Assembly: GCF_006715785.1 (NCBI RefSeq)
Contig: NZ_VFNX01000001.1
Location: 62,001 to 126,000, forward strand
Length of the DNA: 64,000 nt
DNA from: Streptomyces puniciscabiei
Lineage (GTDB): Bacteria > Actinomycetota > Actinomycetes > Streptomycetales > Streptomycetaceae
Direction: 5' to 3'
The translations under genes were made by a program, and so were the position numbers. The stretch's first letter is position 1; every line of letters begins with the position of its first letter. Of this stretch, positions 27,946 to 38,283 are shown piece by piece. The notes beneath the pieces are model-generated. The model was not told the DNA's origin, did not search any database, and saw only the letters and a list, made by a program, of their open reading frames with translations.

Positions 27946-28021
27946 GGAGGATCACTCTCCTTGTGTGTGGGGGCGAGACACCGACCGCGAGACAGTGCTG
28001 CGGTGCAGTCGGGTCACGAGC

Positions 28022-29161
28022 TCAGGAGACCGGCAGAGCGGTCCACTTCTGGTGGGCGCCGCCGTTGCAGTCCCACAGGACCAGTTGCGTACCGTCGGTG
28101 GTGGATGCGCCGGGGTCGTCGAGACAGCGGCCGGAGACCGGGTTGCGGTAACCGCCGTTGTACGCCTGCCATTGCTGGTTGCTGCCGCCGTTGCAGTCCC
28201 ACACCTCGATCTTGGTGCCGTTGGCGGTACCACCGCCCGTGGCGTCGAGGCACTTCCCGAGCGCCCGCAAGGTGCCGTCGGAGCGCGCGGACCACCACTG
28301 CGCGGCGGAGCCGTTGCAGGACCAGATCTGCGCGGCGGTCCCGTTGGCGCTGTTGCCACCGTTGACGTCCAGGCACTTCCCCGCGATTCCGGAGCGCACC
28401 TGCCCGCCGACGGGAACCGGCGGCATGATCCAGCCTGCCGCGTCAGCGGCCTGGACCCCGGCGTTGAAGGCGTCCGCCATCTTGCGGTAGCCGTTGTCGT
28501 TGGGGTGGAGGGGGTCGGAGAGGTCCGCGGTGGTCAACGCGCTCATGTCCACCAGGCGTACGTGTCTGCCGGCGGCCTGCTCGGCCTGGACGATCCCGGG
28601 GAGCTTGGCGTTGAACGCGGGCCGGTTGGCCTCCTCGGTGCCGCTGGTGGAAATGATCACGGTGCCCAGAAGAACGGTGGCGTCGGGTGCGTCCTCGGTG
28701 ATCCGGTCGATGAGCGCACGAAGCCGGTCGGCGGCGGTCGGGATCTGGTCATTGCCGTTCAGATCGTTGGTCCCGATCTCCAGTGTGATCACGTTCGGCC
28801 GGTAACCGGCCAGCACGGAGTCCGCGATACCGGTTATCTGGTCGATCACCCAGCCGGAGTGGCCTTCGTTGTCCGGGTCGGACATGGTGCCGTTGCGACC
28901 CGAGCCGACGAAGTCCAGGGCGTGGCCCTCGGCCGACAGCTGGTTCCAGAGAAAGCCCCGGTAGCCGTTCCCGGACGGGCTGCCGACGCCCCAGGTGATC
29001 GAGTCGCCCAACGGCATCAGCCGCAAGGGGGCGGGCGCGGCGGCGGCCCGGACGGCGGAGGGCGGCGCCCCGGTGCCGGTGGCGGCCGCCGCGGGCAGTG
29101 CACAGGCCATGCCGAGGGCGGCCGTCAGCGCCGCGGTCAAGGGCGCCAGGTACTTCTTCAT
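28022..29161 (-). CDS. Secreted SGNH/GDSL esterase (CE3-like) with CBM13
   Basis: 379 residues with a signal peptide ending near PAAAA (residue 27). The SGNH domain has block I GDSITWGVGS, DFVGSGRNGTMSDPDNEGHSG (cut here at 20 residues or fewer in each motif: DFVGSG, DPDNEGHSGW), block III IGTNDLNG and block V HPNDNGY. These match acetyl xylan esterases of family CE3. The C-terminal ~125 residues form a ricin-type CBM13 with repeated CLD and QxW motifs. It would deacetylate xylan outside the cell. ATG at 29161 follows GAGGAA. The gene is 93 nt after the GH54 gene and precedes the GH10 pseudogene, probably in one transcript. Confidence 0.88.
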   Translation of the reverse strand: MKKYLAPLTAALTAALGMACALPAAAATGTGAPPSAVRAAAAPAPLRLMPLGDSITWGVGSPSGNGYRGFLWNQLSAEGHALDFVGSGRNGTMSDPDNEGHSGWVIDQITGIADSVLAGYRPNVITLEIGTNDLNGNDQIPTAADRLRALIDRITEDAPDATVLLGTVIISTSGTEEANRPAFNAKLPGIVQAEQAAGRHVRLVDMSALTTADLSDPLHPNDNGYRKMADAFNAGVQAADAAGWIMPPVPVGGQVRSGIAGKCLDVNGGNSANGTAAQIWSCNGSAAQWWSARSDGTLRALGKCLDATGGGTANGTKIEVWDCNGGSNQQWQAYNGGYRNPVSGRCLDDPGASTTDGTQLVLWDCNGGAHQKWTALPVS

Positions 29162-29254
29162 CAGCGTTCCTCACTGGGACGGGACAGTGGGTGGGGGTGA
29201 ACGAGCCCGCGAGCCGGTCAGCGCGGGGTGAAGTCCTGCTCGGTGCCGGAGGCG

Positions 29255-31651
<2,397 letters not shown>

Positions 31652-31859
31652 TCACGGCACACCGCACCCGCACCCGCGCGGTCACCCTCACCTCGCACAT
31701 CACCCTGGCGTGCCGACGCGGCGCCGTCCGGGATGTCCCGGCCGCCCATGAAACGCTTCCAGCGCGCACGCTGCGCCGCAGGCCGACCGCGTGCGGTACG
31801 ACGTGGTCGACGGTGTGAGCCGCGAACGCGTCGACCGGCTGCCGTGCCGGCCTGGTTGA

Positions 31860-32033
31860 CACCGCGGGAGATCGCCCGGCAGGCGAGGACGCCGGCGCGG
31901 ACTCGGCCGTTCTCCACGACCGAAGTGGAGTTCACGCCGCCGTGGTTGACGGTGACCTTGCCGTGCTGCCGTCGCTGCCGAGCAGGAGCTTGGTGTTCCC
32001 GGCGGTGTTGTCCTTGGTGGCCAGGCCGTCGAC
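31860..32033 (-). pseudogene. Fragments of a possible secreted glycosidase
   Basis: On the minus strand, VDGLATKDNTAGNTKLLLGSD (read in shorter parts: DGLATKDNTAG, NTKLLLGSDGS) is followed in another frame by GKVTVNHGGVNSTSVVENG and RVRAGVLACRA. The style resembles the beta-sandwich C-terminal region of clan GH-A glycosidases, where a similar phrase precedes a Val-Thr-rich strand. No catalytic motif, start or stop fits. This is a tentative reading of coding debris between the GH54 and LacI genes. Confidence 0.25.
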
Positions 32034-32128
32034 CGGCCGGGGCGTGGTCGCGCCTCGCAGCGGGCTGCGTGCCCCTCCGCGCTCCGCCGGCAGGGACTGA
32101 GCCCCCAGCAGTCAGAAGGAGACCGCCA

Positions 32129-33142
32129 TCAGGCGCTGGAGCGGGTGACCAGACGGGTGGGCAGGATCAGCGGGGTGGGGTCCTGCCCGTTGATGAGTGT
32201 GACGAGCATACGTGCCATCTCCCGTCCGAGAGCCGTTATGGGCTGATGGACGGTGGTGAGCGGTGGATCGGCGATCCGGGCGACGGTCAGATCGTCGAAG
32301 CCTACAACTGCGACGTCGGCGGGGACCGGCCGGCCGGCCTGGCGCAAGGTGCGCAGTACTCCCGCCGCCATGTTGTCGTTGGCGGCGAACACCCCGTTGA
32401 CCTCAGGGCGGTTCGCCAGCAGTGCGGCCATGGCGGCGGCTCCGCCGGGCTCGGTGAAGTCCCCCTCCCACGGCGGGTACGGCTCCAGGCCGGCTGCCAG
32501 CATGGCGTCCCGGTAGCCGCGGTACCGGGCGCGCCCGACCTCGGTGTCCAGCCGCCCGCAGATCGTGGCCACACGGCTCCGGCCACGGATGAGCAGGTAC
32601 TCGGTGGCCTCGCGCGCTCCACCGGCGTTGTCGACGTCCACGTACCGCCGGGGAGCCGAACCGACCGGGCGTCCGCCGAACACGACGGGCATCTTCGCCT
32701 CCTCGGCCGTACGGACCAGCGGATCTCCCTCGCGCAGCGCCATCAGCATGACGCCGTCGGCACCCCTGGACCGAAGGAGTTCCTCCACCCGCTTGCGCCC
32801 CCGGTCGGAGGCGGCCAGGCACAGCATCAGATGCAGGTCGGCCTCCTCCAGAGCGGCCGACGCCCCCACGATCACCTGGGCGAAGAACGGGTCCGCGAAG
32901 ATCGACGGATCCTCTCCCGCGACGATCAGGGCGGCCGCTCCCGTCTGGCGGGTGGCCAGCGCGCGTGCGGCCGGATTGGGCACGTAACCGAGCTGCCGGA
33001 CGGCCCGTTCGACCGCCTCCCGCTTGGCGCGGCTGACGTGCGGGGCGTCGTTGAGGACGCGGGAGGCCACCGAGCGCGAGACGCCGGCGCGTTCGGCCAC
33101 CTCGTCGAGCGTCGGCTGCCGACGTGACACATCCTCAGCCAT
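32129..33142 (-). CDS. LacI-family repressor (CebR/CelR-like)
   Basis: 337 residues. The N-terminal DNA-binding domain reads TLDEVAERAGVSRSVASRVLN with the hinge helix ARALATRQTG. The periplasmic-binding-like core includes IFADPFFAQVIVGAS, GADGVMLMAL, GVFAANDNMAAGVL and VGFDDLTVARIADPPLTTV. In streptomycetes such proteins repress cellulase and sugar genes until cello-oligosaccharides or related inducers bind. A perfect TGGAAGCGCTTCCA box 61 nt upstream suggests autoregulation, and boxes before the divergent GH6 gene suggest it controls the cellulases. ATG at 33142 immediately precedes the DNA-binding domain; the open frame extends to 33364 without supporting motifs. Confidence 0.9.
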   Translation of the reverse strand: MAEDVSRRQPTLDEVAERAGVSRSVASRVLNDAPHVSRAKREAVERAVRQLGYVPNPAARALATRQTGAAALIVAGEDPSIFADPFFAQVIVGASAALEEADLHLMLCLAASDRGRKRVEELLRSRGADGVMLMALREGDPLVRTAEEAKMPVVFGGRPVGSAPRRYVDVDNAGGAREATEYLLIRGRSRVATICGRLDTEVGRARYRGYRDAMLAAGLEPYPPWEGDFTEPGGAAAMAALLANRPEVNGVFAANDNMAAGVLRTLRQAGRPVPADVAVVGFDDLTVARIADPPLTTVHQPITALGREMARMLVTLINGQDPTPLILPTRLVTRSSA

Positions 33143-33202
33143 GAATTCCGAGCCTTTCCCTTCCGGCTTCGCCGAAAGCGTCCCGCCCCGGCCCGGTGCA
33201 TC

Positions 33203-33216
33203 TGGAAGCGCTTCCA
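33203..33216. promoter_or_regulatory. LacI-family operator TGGAAGCGCTTCCA
   Basis: A perfect 14-bp palindrome, extended to 16 bp by flanking C and G (33202-33217), sits 61 nt before the LacI gene start. It matches the streptomycete LacI consensus with the central AAGCGCTT. Autoregulation is the natural reading. Confidence 0.75.
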
Positions 33217-33273
33217 GTTTCAGACTGTAGAGCCTTGCTCGGGTCCTGTGAAGTGCGGGTTGCGCAGCGACAC

Positions 33274-33302
33274 TTGACAGCTCCACCAGGGCGCCACACG
33301 AT
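33274..33302 (+). promoter_or_regulatory. Likely housekeeping promoter of the GH6 genes
   Basis: TTGACA at 33274-33279 is followed after 17 nt by CACGAT at 33297-33302, acceptable as a -10 box in streptomycetes. Transcription would start near 33,309, placing both downstream LacI boxes inside the early transcribed region, where a repressor would block elongation. Confidence 0.45.
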
Positions 33303-33334
33303 ACCGGCCACACCCCAAACGTTCCCAGCGCTAC

Positions 33335-33348
33335 AGGGAGCGCTTCCA
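33335..33348. promoter_or_regulatory. Imperfect CebR-type operator AGGGAGCGCTTCCA
   Basis: One arm is GGGAGCGCT and the other GCGCTTCC, so the palindrome is imperfect. It ends one base before the perfect box at 33350-33363. The two could bind repressor dimers cooperatively on the GH6 promoter. Confidence 0.55.
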
Positions 33349-33349
33349 A

Positions 33350-33363
33350 TGGGAGCGCTCCCA
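33350..33363. promoter_or_regulatory. Perfect CebR operator TGGGAGCGCTCCCA
   Basis: This 14-bp palindrome is identical to the known CebR consensus that controls cellulase genes in Streptomyces. It lies 94 nt before the GH6 start codon. This supports a cellulase regulon under the adjacent LacI-type regulator. Confidence 0.85.
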
Positions 33364-33456
33364 CCCCCTACGCCGTACCACCGCACTTCCTCAGCGCGTC
33401 GCACGCTCGGGACGAGAACGTGCGGCGCATCCCTGCCAGGAAACCGAGGTACAGTC

Positions 33457-34422
33457 ATGCGCCGCAGACTCCGCGCTCTCGTGGCAGCGTTCGTCGCCCT
33501 GCCGATGGCGCTCGCCGCCGCACCGTCCGCCCACGCCGCCGACCCGACCGCCATGACCAACGGGTTCTACGTGGACCCCGACTCCAGCGCGAAGCGGTGG
33601 GTGGCCGCGAATCCCGGGGACGGCCGGGCGCCGGCGATCAACTCCGCGATCGCCAACACCCCGATGGCCCACTGGTTCGGCTCCTGGAGCGGCACCATCG
33701 GCACCGCCACGGGCGCGTACGTCGGCGCGGCAGACTACCAGCACAAGCTGCCCATCCTCGTCGCGTACAACATCTACAACCGCGACTACTGCGGCGGACA
33801 CTCCGCCGGCGGGGCCGCCTCACCCTCCGCCTACGCGAACTGGATCGCCCAGTTCGCCGGCGGTATCGCAGGCCGCCCGGCCGTCGTCCTCCTCGAACCG
33901 GACTCCCTCGCGGACTACGGCTGCATGACCCAGGCTCAGATCACCGAACGCGAGGGCATGATCACCGGCGCCCTCACGCAGTTCAACCGCCAGGCACCCA
34001 ACACCTGGGTCTATCTGGACGCCGGCAACCCGGGCTGGGCGAGCCCGGCGACCATGGCCCAGCGCCTGAACGAAGCCGGCCTGCGACAGGCACACGGCTT
34101 CTCGCTCAACATCTCGAACTACTACACCACGGCCGAGAACATCGCGTACGGCAACGCCGTCAACAGCGCACTCAGCGCCCGCTACGGCTACACCAAGCCG
34201 TTCGTCGTGGACACCAGCCGCAACGGCAACGGCTCCAACGGCCAGTGGTGCAACCCCTCGGGCCGCCGCATCGGCACCCCCACCCAGACGGGCGGAGGCG
34301 CCGAGATGCTGCTGTGGATCAAGACCCCGGGCGAGTCCGACGGCAACTGCGGCGTCGGAGCCGGCTCCTCGGCCGGACAGTTCCTCCCCGAGGTCGCCTA
34401 CAAGATGATCTACGGCTACTGA
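33457..34422 (+). CDS. Secreted GH6 endoglucanase, catalytic domain only
   Basis: 321 residues. It cleaves beta-1,4-glucan outside the cell. The signal peptide ends at AHAA (residues 24-27). GH6 motifs are LPILVAYNIYNRDYCGGHSAGG, quoted here as VAYNIYNRDYCGG, which holds a catalytic Asp. Others are VVLLEPDSLADYG with the second conserved Asp, VYLDAGNPGW, FSLNISNYYTT, VVDTSRNGNGSNGQW and WIKTPGESDGNC. Short loops, unlike cellobiohydrolases, suggest endo action. No carbohydrate-binding module is present. ATG at 33457 follows GAGG. CebR-type boxes upstream imply induction by cello-oligosaccharides. The second GH6 gene follows 163 nt downstream. Confidence 0.93.
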   Translation: MRRRLRALVAAFVALPMALAAAPSAHAADPTAMTNGFYVDPDSSAKRWVAANPGDGRAPAINSAIANTPMAHWFGSWSGTIGTATGAYVGAADYQHKLPILVAYNIYNRDYCGGHSAGGAASPSAYANWIAQFAGGIAGRPAVVLLEPDSLADYGCMTQAQITEREGMITGALTQFNRQAPNTWVYLDAGNPGWASPATMAQRLNEAGLRQAHGFSLNISNYYTTAENIAYGNAVNSALSARYGYTKPFVVDTSRNGNGSNGQWCNPSGRRIGTPTQTGGGAEMLLWIKTPGESDGNCGVGAGSSAGQFLPEVAYKMIYGY

Positions 34423-34585
34423 TCCGGGACCCCGTGGCCTGCCACATCCCTGTCTCGCCGCCGGGCCACGGGCACCGTCCGCCGCAGCCCGCCGGGTCCA
34501 CCGCTCACCGCCTTCCGCACAGGCGGTCGACAGCCTGCCCCGGCTCCAGACGCTCCCCCACTCCATCCACCGCACAGGAGCAGCC

Positions 34586-35812
34586 ATGAACCCACGCAGC
34601 CCACGGCGCCGCGCAGCCGCCGTCATCGCGACGCTCACCGCCTGCGCCGCCCTCACCGCGACGCAGGCGCAGGCCACACCCGCGCAGGACGTGATCACCC
34701 CGACCACGAAGTTCTACGTCGACCCGCACGACAACGCCGCGAACATGGCCAGACTCGCAAGCTGGCCGCAGGCCGAATGGTTCACCGAGGGCACGCCCGA
34801 AGAGGTGCGCCTCAAGGTGAACAGGCTCGTCCGCCGAGCCCGCGCCGTCGACCGGACCCCCGTCCTGGTCGCTTACGACATACCCGGCCGGGACTGCTCG
34901 CAGTACTCCAGTGGCGGGGCCGCGTCCTCCGCCGCCTACCGCCAGTGGATCGACGCCTTCGCCGCAGGCATCGGCGAGGACAAAGCGGTGGTCGTGGTCG
35001 AACCCGACGGCCTGGCCAACCTTCCCAAGGACTGCGGGCCCACCACCGACCCGACCGGCGAACTCACGGCCGCCCGCATCGCCGACCTCGCATACGCCGT
35101 GAAGACCCTGAAGGCCCGGCCCCGCACCGCGGTCTACCTGGACGCCGGCAACGTACAGTGGCGCGCCGTGGGCGACATCGCCCAGCGACTGCAGGACGCC
35201 GGGGTCCAGTACGGCGACGGCTTCGCCCTGAACGTGTCCAACAACCACCCCACCGACCACAACGCCAGATACGGCACCTGGATCGCCAAGTGCATCTGGT
35301 TCGCCACCAAGGGCCCCGAGGAGGCACGGGGCCACACCGACTGGTGCGCCAGCCAGTACTACTCGTCCGCCGCCCCCAACGACGGCGCCCCCGGCGACGC
35401 CGTCTCCCCCACGGACCCCACCACCTGGCGGTGGACCGACGCCTGGTTCGACCAGAACGCAGGCACCCCGGTGGCCGACCAACTGCACCACTTCGTGATC
35501 GACACCAGCCGCAACGGCCGGGGCGCCTGGACCCCACCGCCGGGCAAGTACAGCGGGGACCCGGAGACCTGGTGCAACGCACCCGGCCGCGGTCTCGGCC
35601 CACGCCCCACGGCCGACACCGGCGTCCCGCTCGTCGACGCGTACCTGTGGATCAAGACCCCCGGTGAATCCGACGGCAGCTGCACCCGCAACACCGGCGG
35701 CACGATCGACCCCGAATACGGCATCGTCGACCCGCCCGCCGGCGCCTGGTGGCCCGACCAGGCCCACGCACTGGCCCGCAACGCGGTACCGCGTCTGACG
35801 TTCAACCGCTGA
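34586..35812 (+). CDS. Secreted GH6 glucanase with extended loops
   Basis: 408 residues with a signal peptide ending near QAQA (residue 30). GH6 motifs: PVLVAYDIPGRDCSQYSSGG (read as VAYDIPGRDC), VVVVEPDGLANL, YLDAGNVQWR, FALNVSNNHPT, FVIDTSRNGRGAW and WIKTPGESDGSC. It is about 90 residues longer than the preceding paralogue; the extra residues lie around DWCASQYYSSAAPNDG and TTWRWTDAWFDQNAG, loops that cover the cleft in processive members. It could therefore be exo-acting, but the family contains both types. ATG at 34586 follows AGGAG. It probably shares the CebR-controlled transcript. Confidence 0.92.
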   Translation: MNPRSPRRRAAAVIATLTACAALTATQAQATPAQDVITPTTKFYVDPHDNAANMARLASWPQAEWFTEGTPEEVRLKVNRLVRRARAVDRTPVLVAYDIPGRDCSQYSSGGAASSAAYRQWIDAFAAGIGEDKAVVVVEPDGLANLPKDCGPTTDPTGELTAARIADLAYAVKTLKARPRTAVYLDAGNVQWRAVGDIAQRLQDAGVQYGDGFALNVSNNHPTDHNARYGTWIAKCIWFATKGPEEARGHTDWCASQYYSSAAPNDGAPGDAVSPTDPTTWRWTDAWFDQNAGTPVADQLHHFVIDTSRNGRGAWTPPPGKYSGDPETWCNAPGRGLGPRPTADTGVPLVDAYLWIKTPGESDGSCTRNTGGTIDPEYGIVDPPAGAWWPDQAHALARNAVPRLTFNR

Positions 35813-36112
35813 CGGCGATCGCGGCTCCGACCAGCCGCCTTTCGAAGGACTGAAGTATCTGTTCAAGATCCGTCGTCGAACGACGTCGCATCCGTCCCGA
35901 GACTGATTCCGGCCGTCTCGAACATGTCCGACACACTGAGGGAACCTGCGCGCCGCGCACTCGGCCAAGGCGCTGCCCCGGATCCGCTGGCCGGACGCGC
36001 CCCCGCCAGGTTGCTTGCCGCCGCCCGTTGCGCAGGTCCGACGCCGAAGTGCGGGGCTTGGATTGTCGGCGGTGAGCGCGACGGTTCCATGACCGGTGGG
36101 CGTGGTTCGGTG
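35813..36112. other. Intergenic stretch between convergent genes, possible coding debris
   Basis: These 300 bases separate the GH6 and LysR genes. Minus-strand frames contain short protein-like pieces (SVSDMFETAGISLGTD in one frame, TDLEQILQSFERRLVG in another) that could belong to one frameshifted, decayed gene. No family was recognised and no strong terminator hairpin was seen. Confidence 0.3.
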
Positions 36113-37018
36113 TCAGAGGGTTCGGGCCGCGGCGGCGTCGCGGAGGAGTCCGGCGAAGGTCAGGGCGGCGGGGGTGAGCGAGTGGTCGGCCATGCGCACC
36201 AGGAGGATGCGGCGGACGGGGGCCGGCGGCTGGAGGGGCAGGACGTCGACGCCGGGCCGGATGCCCTCCAGGGCAAGGGTGGGGGCGAGGGCGACGCCGA
36301 TACCGGCGGCGACCATGGCCTGGGCTTCCTGGTAGTCGTGGGCCTCGTAGGCGATGTGGGGCTCGAAGCCGACGGCGCGGCAGCTGCGGACGAGGGCTTC
36401 GGCCACCGGGTGACGGTCGGCGCGGGTGATCCAGGGATCGTCCGCGAAGTCGGCGAGTGAGGCGGCGTCGCGGCCGGCGAGTGGATGGTGGTCGCTGACG
36501 AGAAGGGCCGGCGGGTCGTCGAGGAGGGGGGTGACGACGATGTCCTCCCGGTCGATGCGGCTCCAGTCGTAGTCCCACATCAGCGACATCTCGATCTCCC
36601 GGTTCTCCAGCATCGTCCAGAGTCCGGCGATGCGGGCGCTGCGGACGGTCAGCCGTACGCCGGGGTGGGCGTCCCGGAAGGCGATCACGGCCTGTGGGAG
36701 GAGCGATGCGCCGACGGTGGGGAAGGTGCCGATGCGCAGGGTGCCCGCCCGCAGACCGGCGTGGTCGGCGAGTTCGTTCTCCGCGGCCTGCAGTTCGCGT
36801 TCGATCCGCTGCCCTCGTTCTGCCAGCGCCCGTCCGGCGTCGGTGAGGGTGACGCCCCGGGCGTGGCGTTCCAGCAGGGGCTGTCCTGCCTCCGTTTCCA
36901 GGCGGCTGATCTGCTGCGATACCGCTGACGGCGTGTAGTTGAGGGCGCGGGCTGTGGCGGTCACCGAGCCGCGCCGGGCGACCTCCGTGAACAGCAGGAT
37001 GCGCCGGACGTCGAGCAT
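36113..37018 (-). CDS. LysR-family transcriptional regulator
   Basis: 301 residues. The helix-turn-helix is GSVTATARALNYTPSAVSQQISRLE near the N-terminus (key part ALNYTPSAVSQQ), followed by the linker helix and a type 2 periplasmic-binding effector domain (GTLRIGTFPTVGASLLP, then ALLVSDHHPLAG). ATG at 37018 has GGAGGTGG just upstream; the open frame starts 7 codons earlier without one. It is divergent from the prpF-like and symporter genes, the classic arrangement for a LysR activator of an adjacent transport/catabolic pair. The ligand is probably a di- or tricarboxylate handled by those genes. Confidence 0.92.
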   Translation of the reverse strand: MLDVRRILLFTEVARRGSVTATARALNYTPSAVSQQISRLETEAGQPLLERHARGVTLTDAGRALAERGQRIERELQAAENELADHAGLRAGTLRIGTFPTVGASLLPQAVIAFRDAHPGVRLTVRSARIAGLWTMLENREIEMSLMWDYDWSRIDREDIVVTPLLDDPPALLVSDHHPLAGRDAASLADFADDPWITRADRHPVAEALVRSCRAVGFEPHIAYEAHDYQEAQAMVAAGIGVALAPTLALEGIRPGVDVLPLQPPAPVRRILLVRMADHSLTPAALTFAGLLRDAAAARTL

Positions 37019-37164
37019 GCCACCACCTCCAGCGTTCACTTCACCTTAATGGCCATGCAGATTTCCGAGATTGTACTTCACGCTGCCGTAACCCACCGTG
37101 GAGGACACCACGCACGGCGAGACCGTCGGTGGACTTCCCCTTCCATGGCTGTGAGGAGTCGGTT

Positions 37165-38283
37165 GTGCTGCGTCTGCAGGGCGAGATGATCCGCGGAGGA
37201 ACCAGCAAGTGCTGGATCTTCGACCACCGCGACGTGGCCGCCACGGGCGTGGACGTCGATGCCCTCCTGCTCGCCGCCTTCAACGCCGCCGACCCCCGCC
37301 AGATCGACGGCGTGGGCGGCGCCTCCTCCACCACCTCCAAGGCCGCCGTCGTACAGGCGTCGACCCAGGCCGCCGTGGATGTCGAGTACGCCTTCGCACA
37401 GGTCGGCATCGGCGACGAGCGCGTGGAATGGGCCAGCAACTGCGGCAACTGCGCCACCGCCGTGGCCCTGTACGCCGTCCACCACGATCTCGTGCCGATC
37501 ACGTCGGACACCACCACCGTCCGCATGCTCAACGTCAACACCGGGGCACGCCTCACCGGCACGATCCCCACCCCCGCGGGCGTGGCCCCGGAGGAGGGCA
37601 CGGCCGTGGTCCCGGGTACCTCGGCACGGGGCGTGCCGGTCCTGCTCGGGTTTCTGGACCCGGCGGGCTCGACGGCCGGACGCGCTCTGCCGACCGGCCG
37701 GACGCTGGACGAGCTGACCGGCCCGGGCGGTCCCGTCGAGGCATCCCTGGTGGACGCCGGCGCGCCGGCCGCGCTGTTCGAGGCCAAGGCGTTCGGCCTC
37801 GACGGCACGGAATCCCTCACCGCGTTCGCCACCGCAGTGCCCGCGCTGACCCTGTTGCGCCGCCAGGCAGCGCTGGCCATGGGCCTGGCCCGCGAGGGCG
37901 ATCCGGTCAGCCACGCGGTGCCGAAGGTGGGCATCGTCGCCCGGCCCGCCCCCTATCACACCACACAGGGCATCCTCGTCAACCAGGACGAGTACGACCT
38001 GGCCGTGCGCATGGTCTCCATGCACGCCCCGCACCCGGCGATCGGCCTGACCTCCGCCGTGGCCCTGGCCACGGCCGCCGCCACCCCTGGCACCCTCGCC
38101 CACCGCGTCGCCCGGCAGACCGCCGACGGCACGCTGCGGCTGGGCACCCCCGCCGGCGTGGTCACCACGCAAGCCGTCCCCGCACCGGACGGCGCGTCCC
38201 CCACGGTGCTGCTGCACCGCGCCGCCCGGCGTATCGCCCGAGCCGAACTCCTCGTTCCCGTCCTGGAAGGACGCCCCGCATGA
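37165..38283 (+). CDS. prpF: PrpF-family isomerase/tautomerase
   Basis: 372 residues of the PrpF group: 2-methylaconitate cis-trans isomerase or 4-oxalomesaconate tautomerase (GalD). Characteristic pieces are GEMIRGGTSKCWIF at the N-terminus, DGVGGASSTTSKAAVV, ASNCGNCATAVALYA with the catalytic-type Cys, and HAVPKVGIVARP. GTG at 37165 with GAGGAG six nt upstream is preferred over the earlier GTG at 37129, which has no ribosome binding site. Its stop overlaps the symporter start (ATGA). Paired with a dicarboxylate symporter and a LysR gene, it probably works in uptake and isomerisation of an unsaturated tricarboxylate; no prpC/prpD or gallate genes are nearby. Confidence 0.87.
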   Translation: MLRLQGEMIRGGTSKCWIFDHRDVAATGVDVDALLLAAFNAADPRQIDGVGGASSTTSKAAVVQASTQAAVDVEYAFAQVGIGDERVEWASNCGNCATAVALYAVHHDLVPITSDTTTVRMLNVNTGARLTGTIPTPAGVAPEEGTAVVPGTSARGVPVLLGFLDPAGSTAGRALPTGRTLDELTGPGGPVEASLVDAGAPAALFEAKAFGLDGTESLTAFATAVPALTLLRRQAALAMGLAREGDPVSHAVPKVGIVARPAPYHTTQGILVNQDEYDLAVRMVSMHAPHPAIGLTSAVALATAAATPGTLAHRVARQTADGTLRLGTPAGVVTTQAVPAPDGASPTVLLHRAARRIARAELLVPVLEGRPA

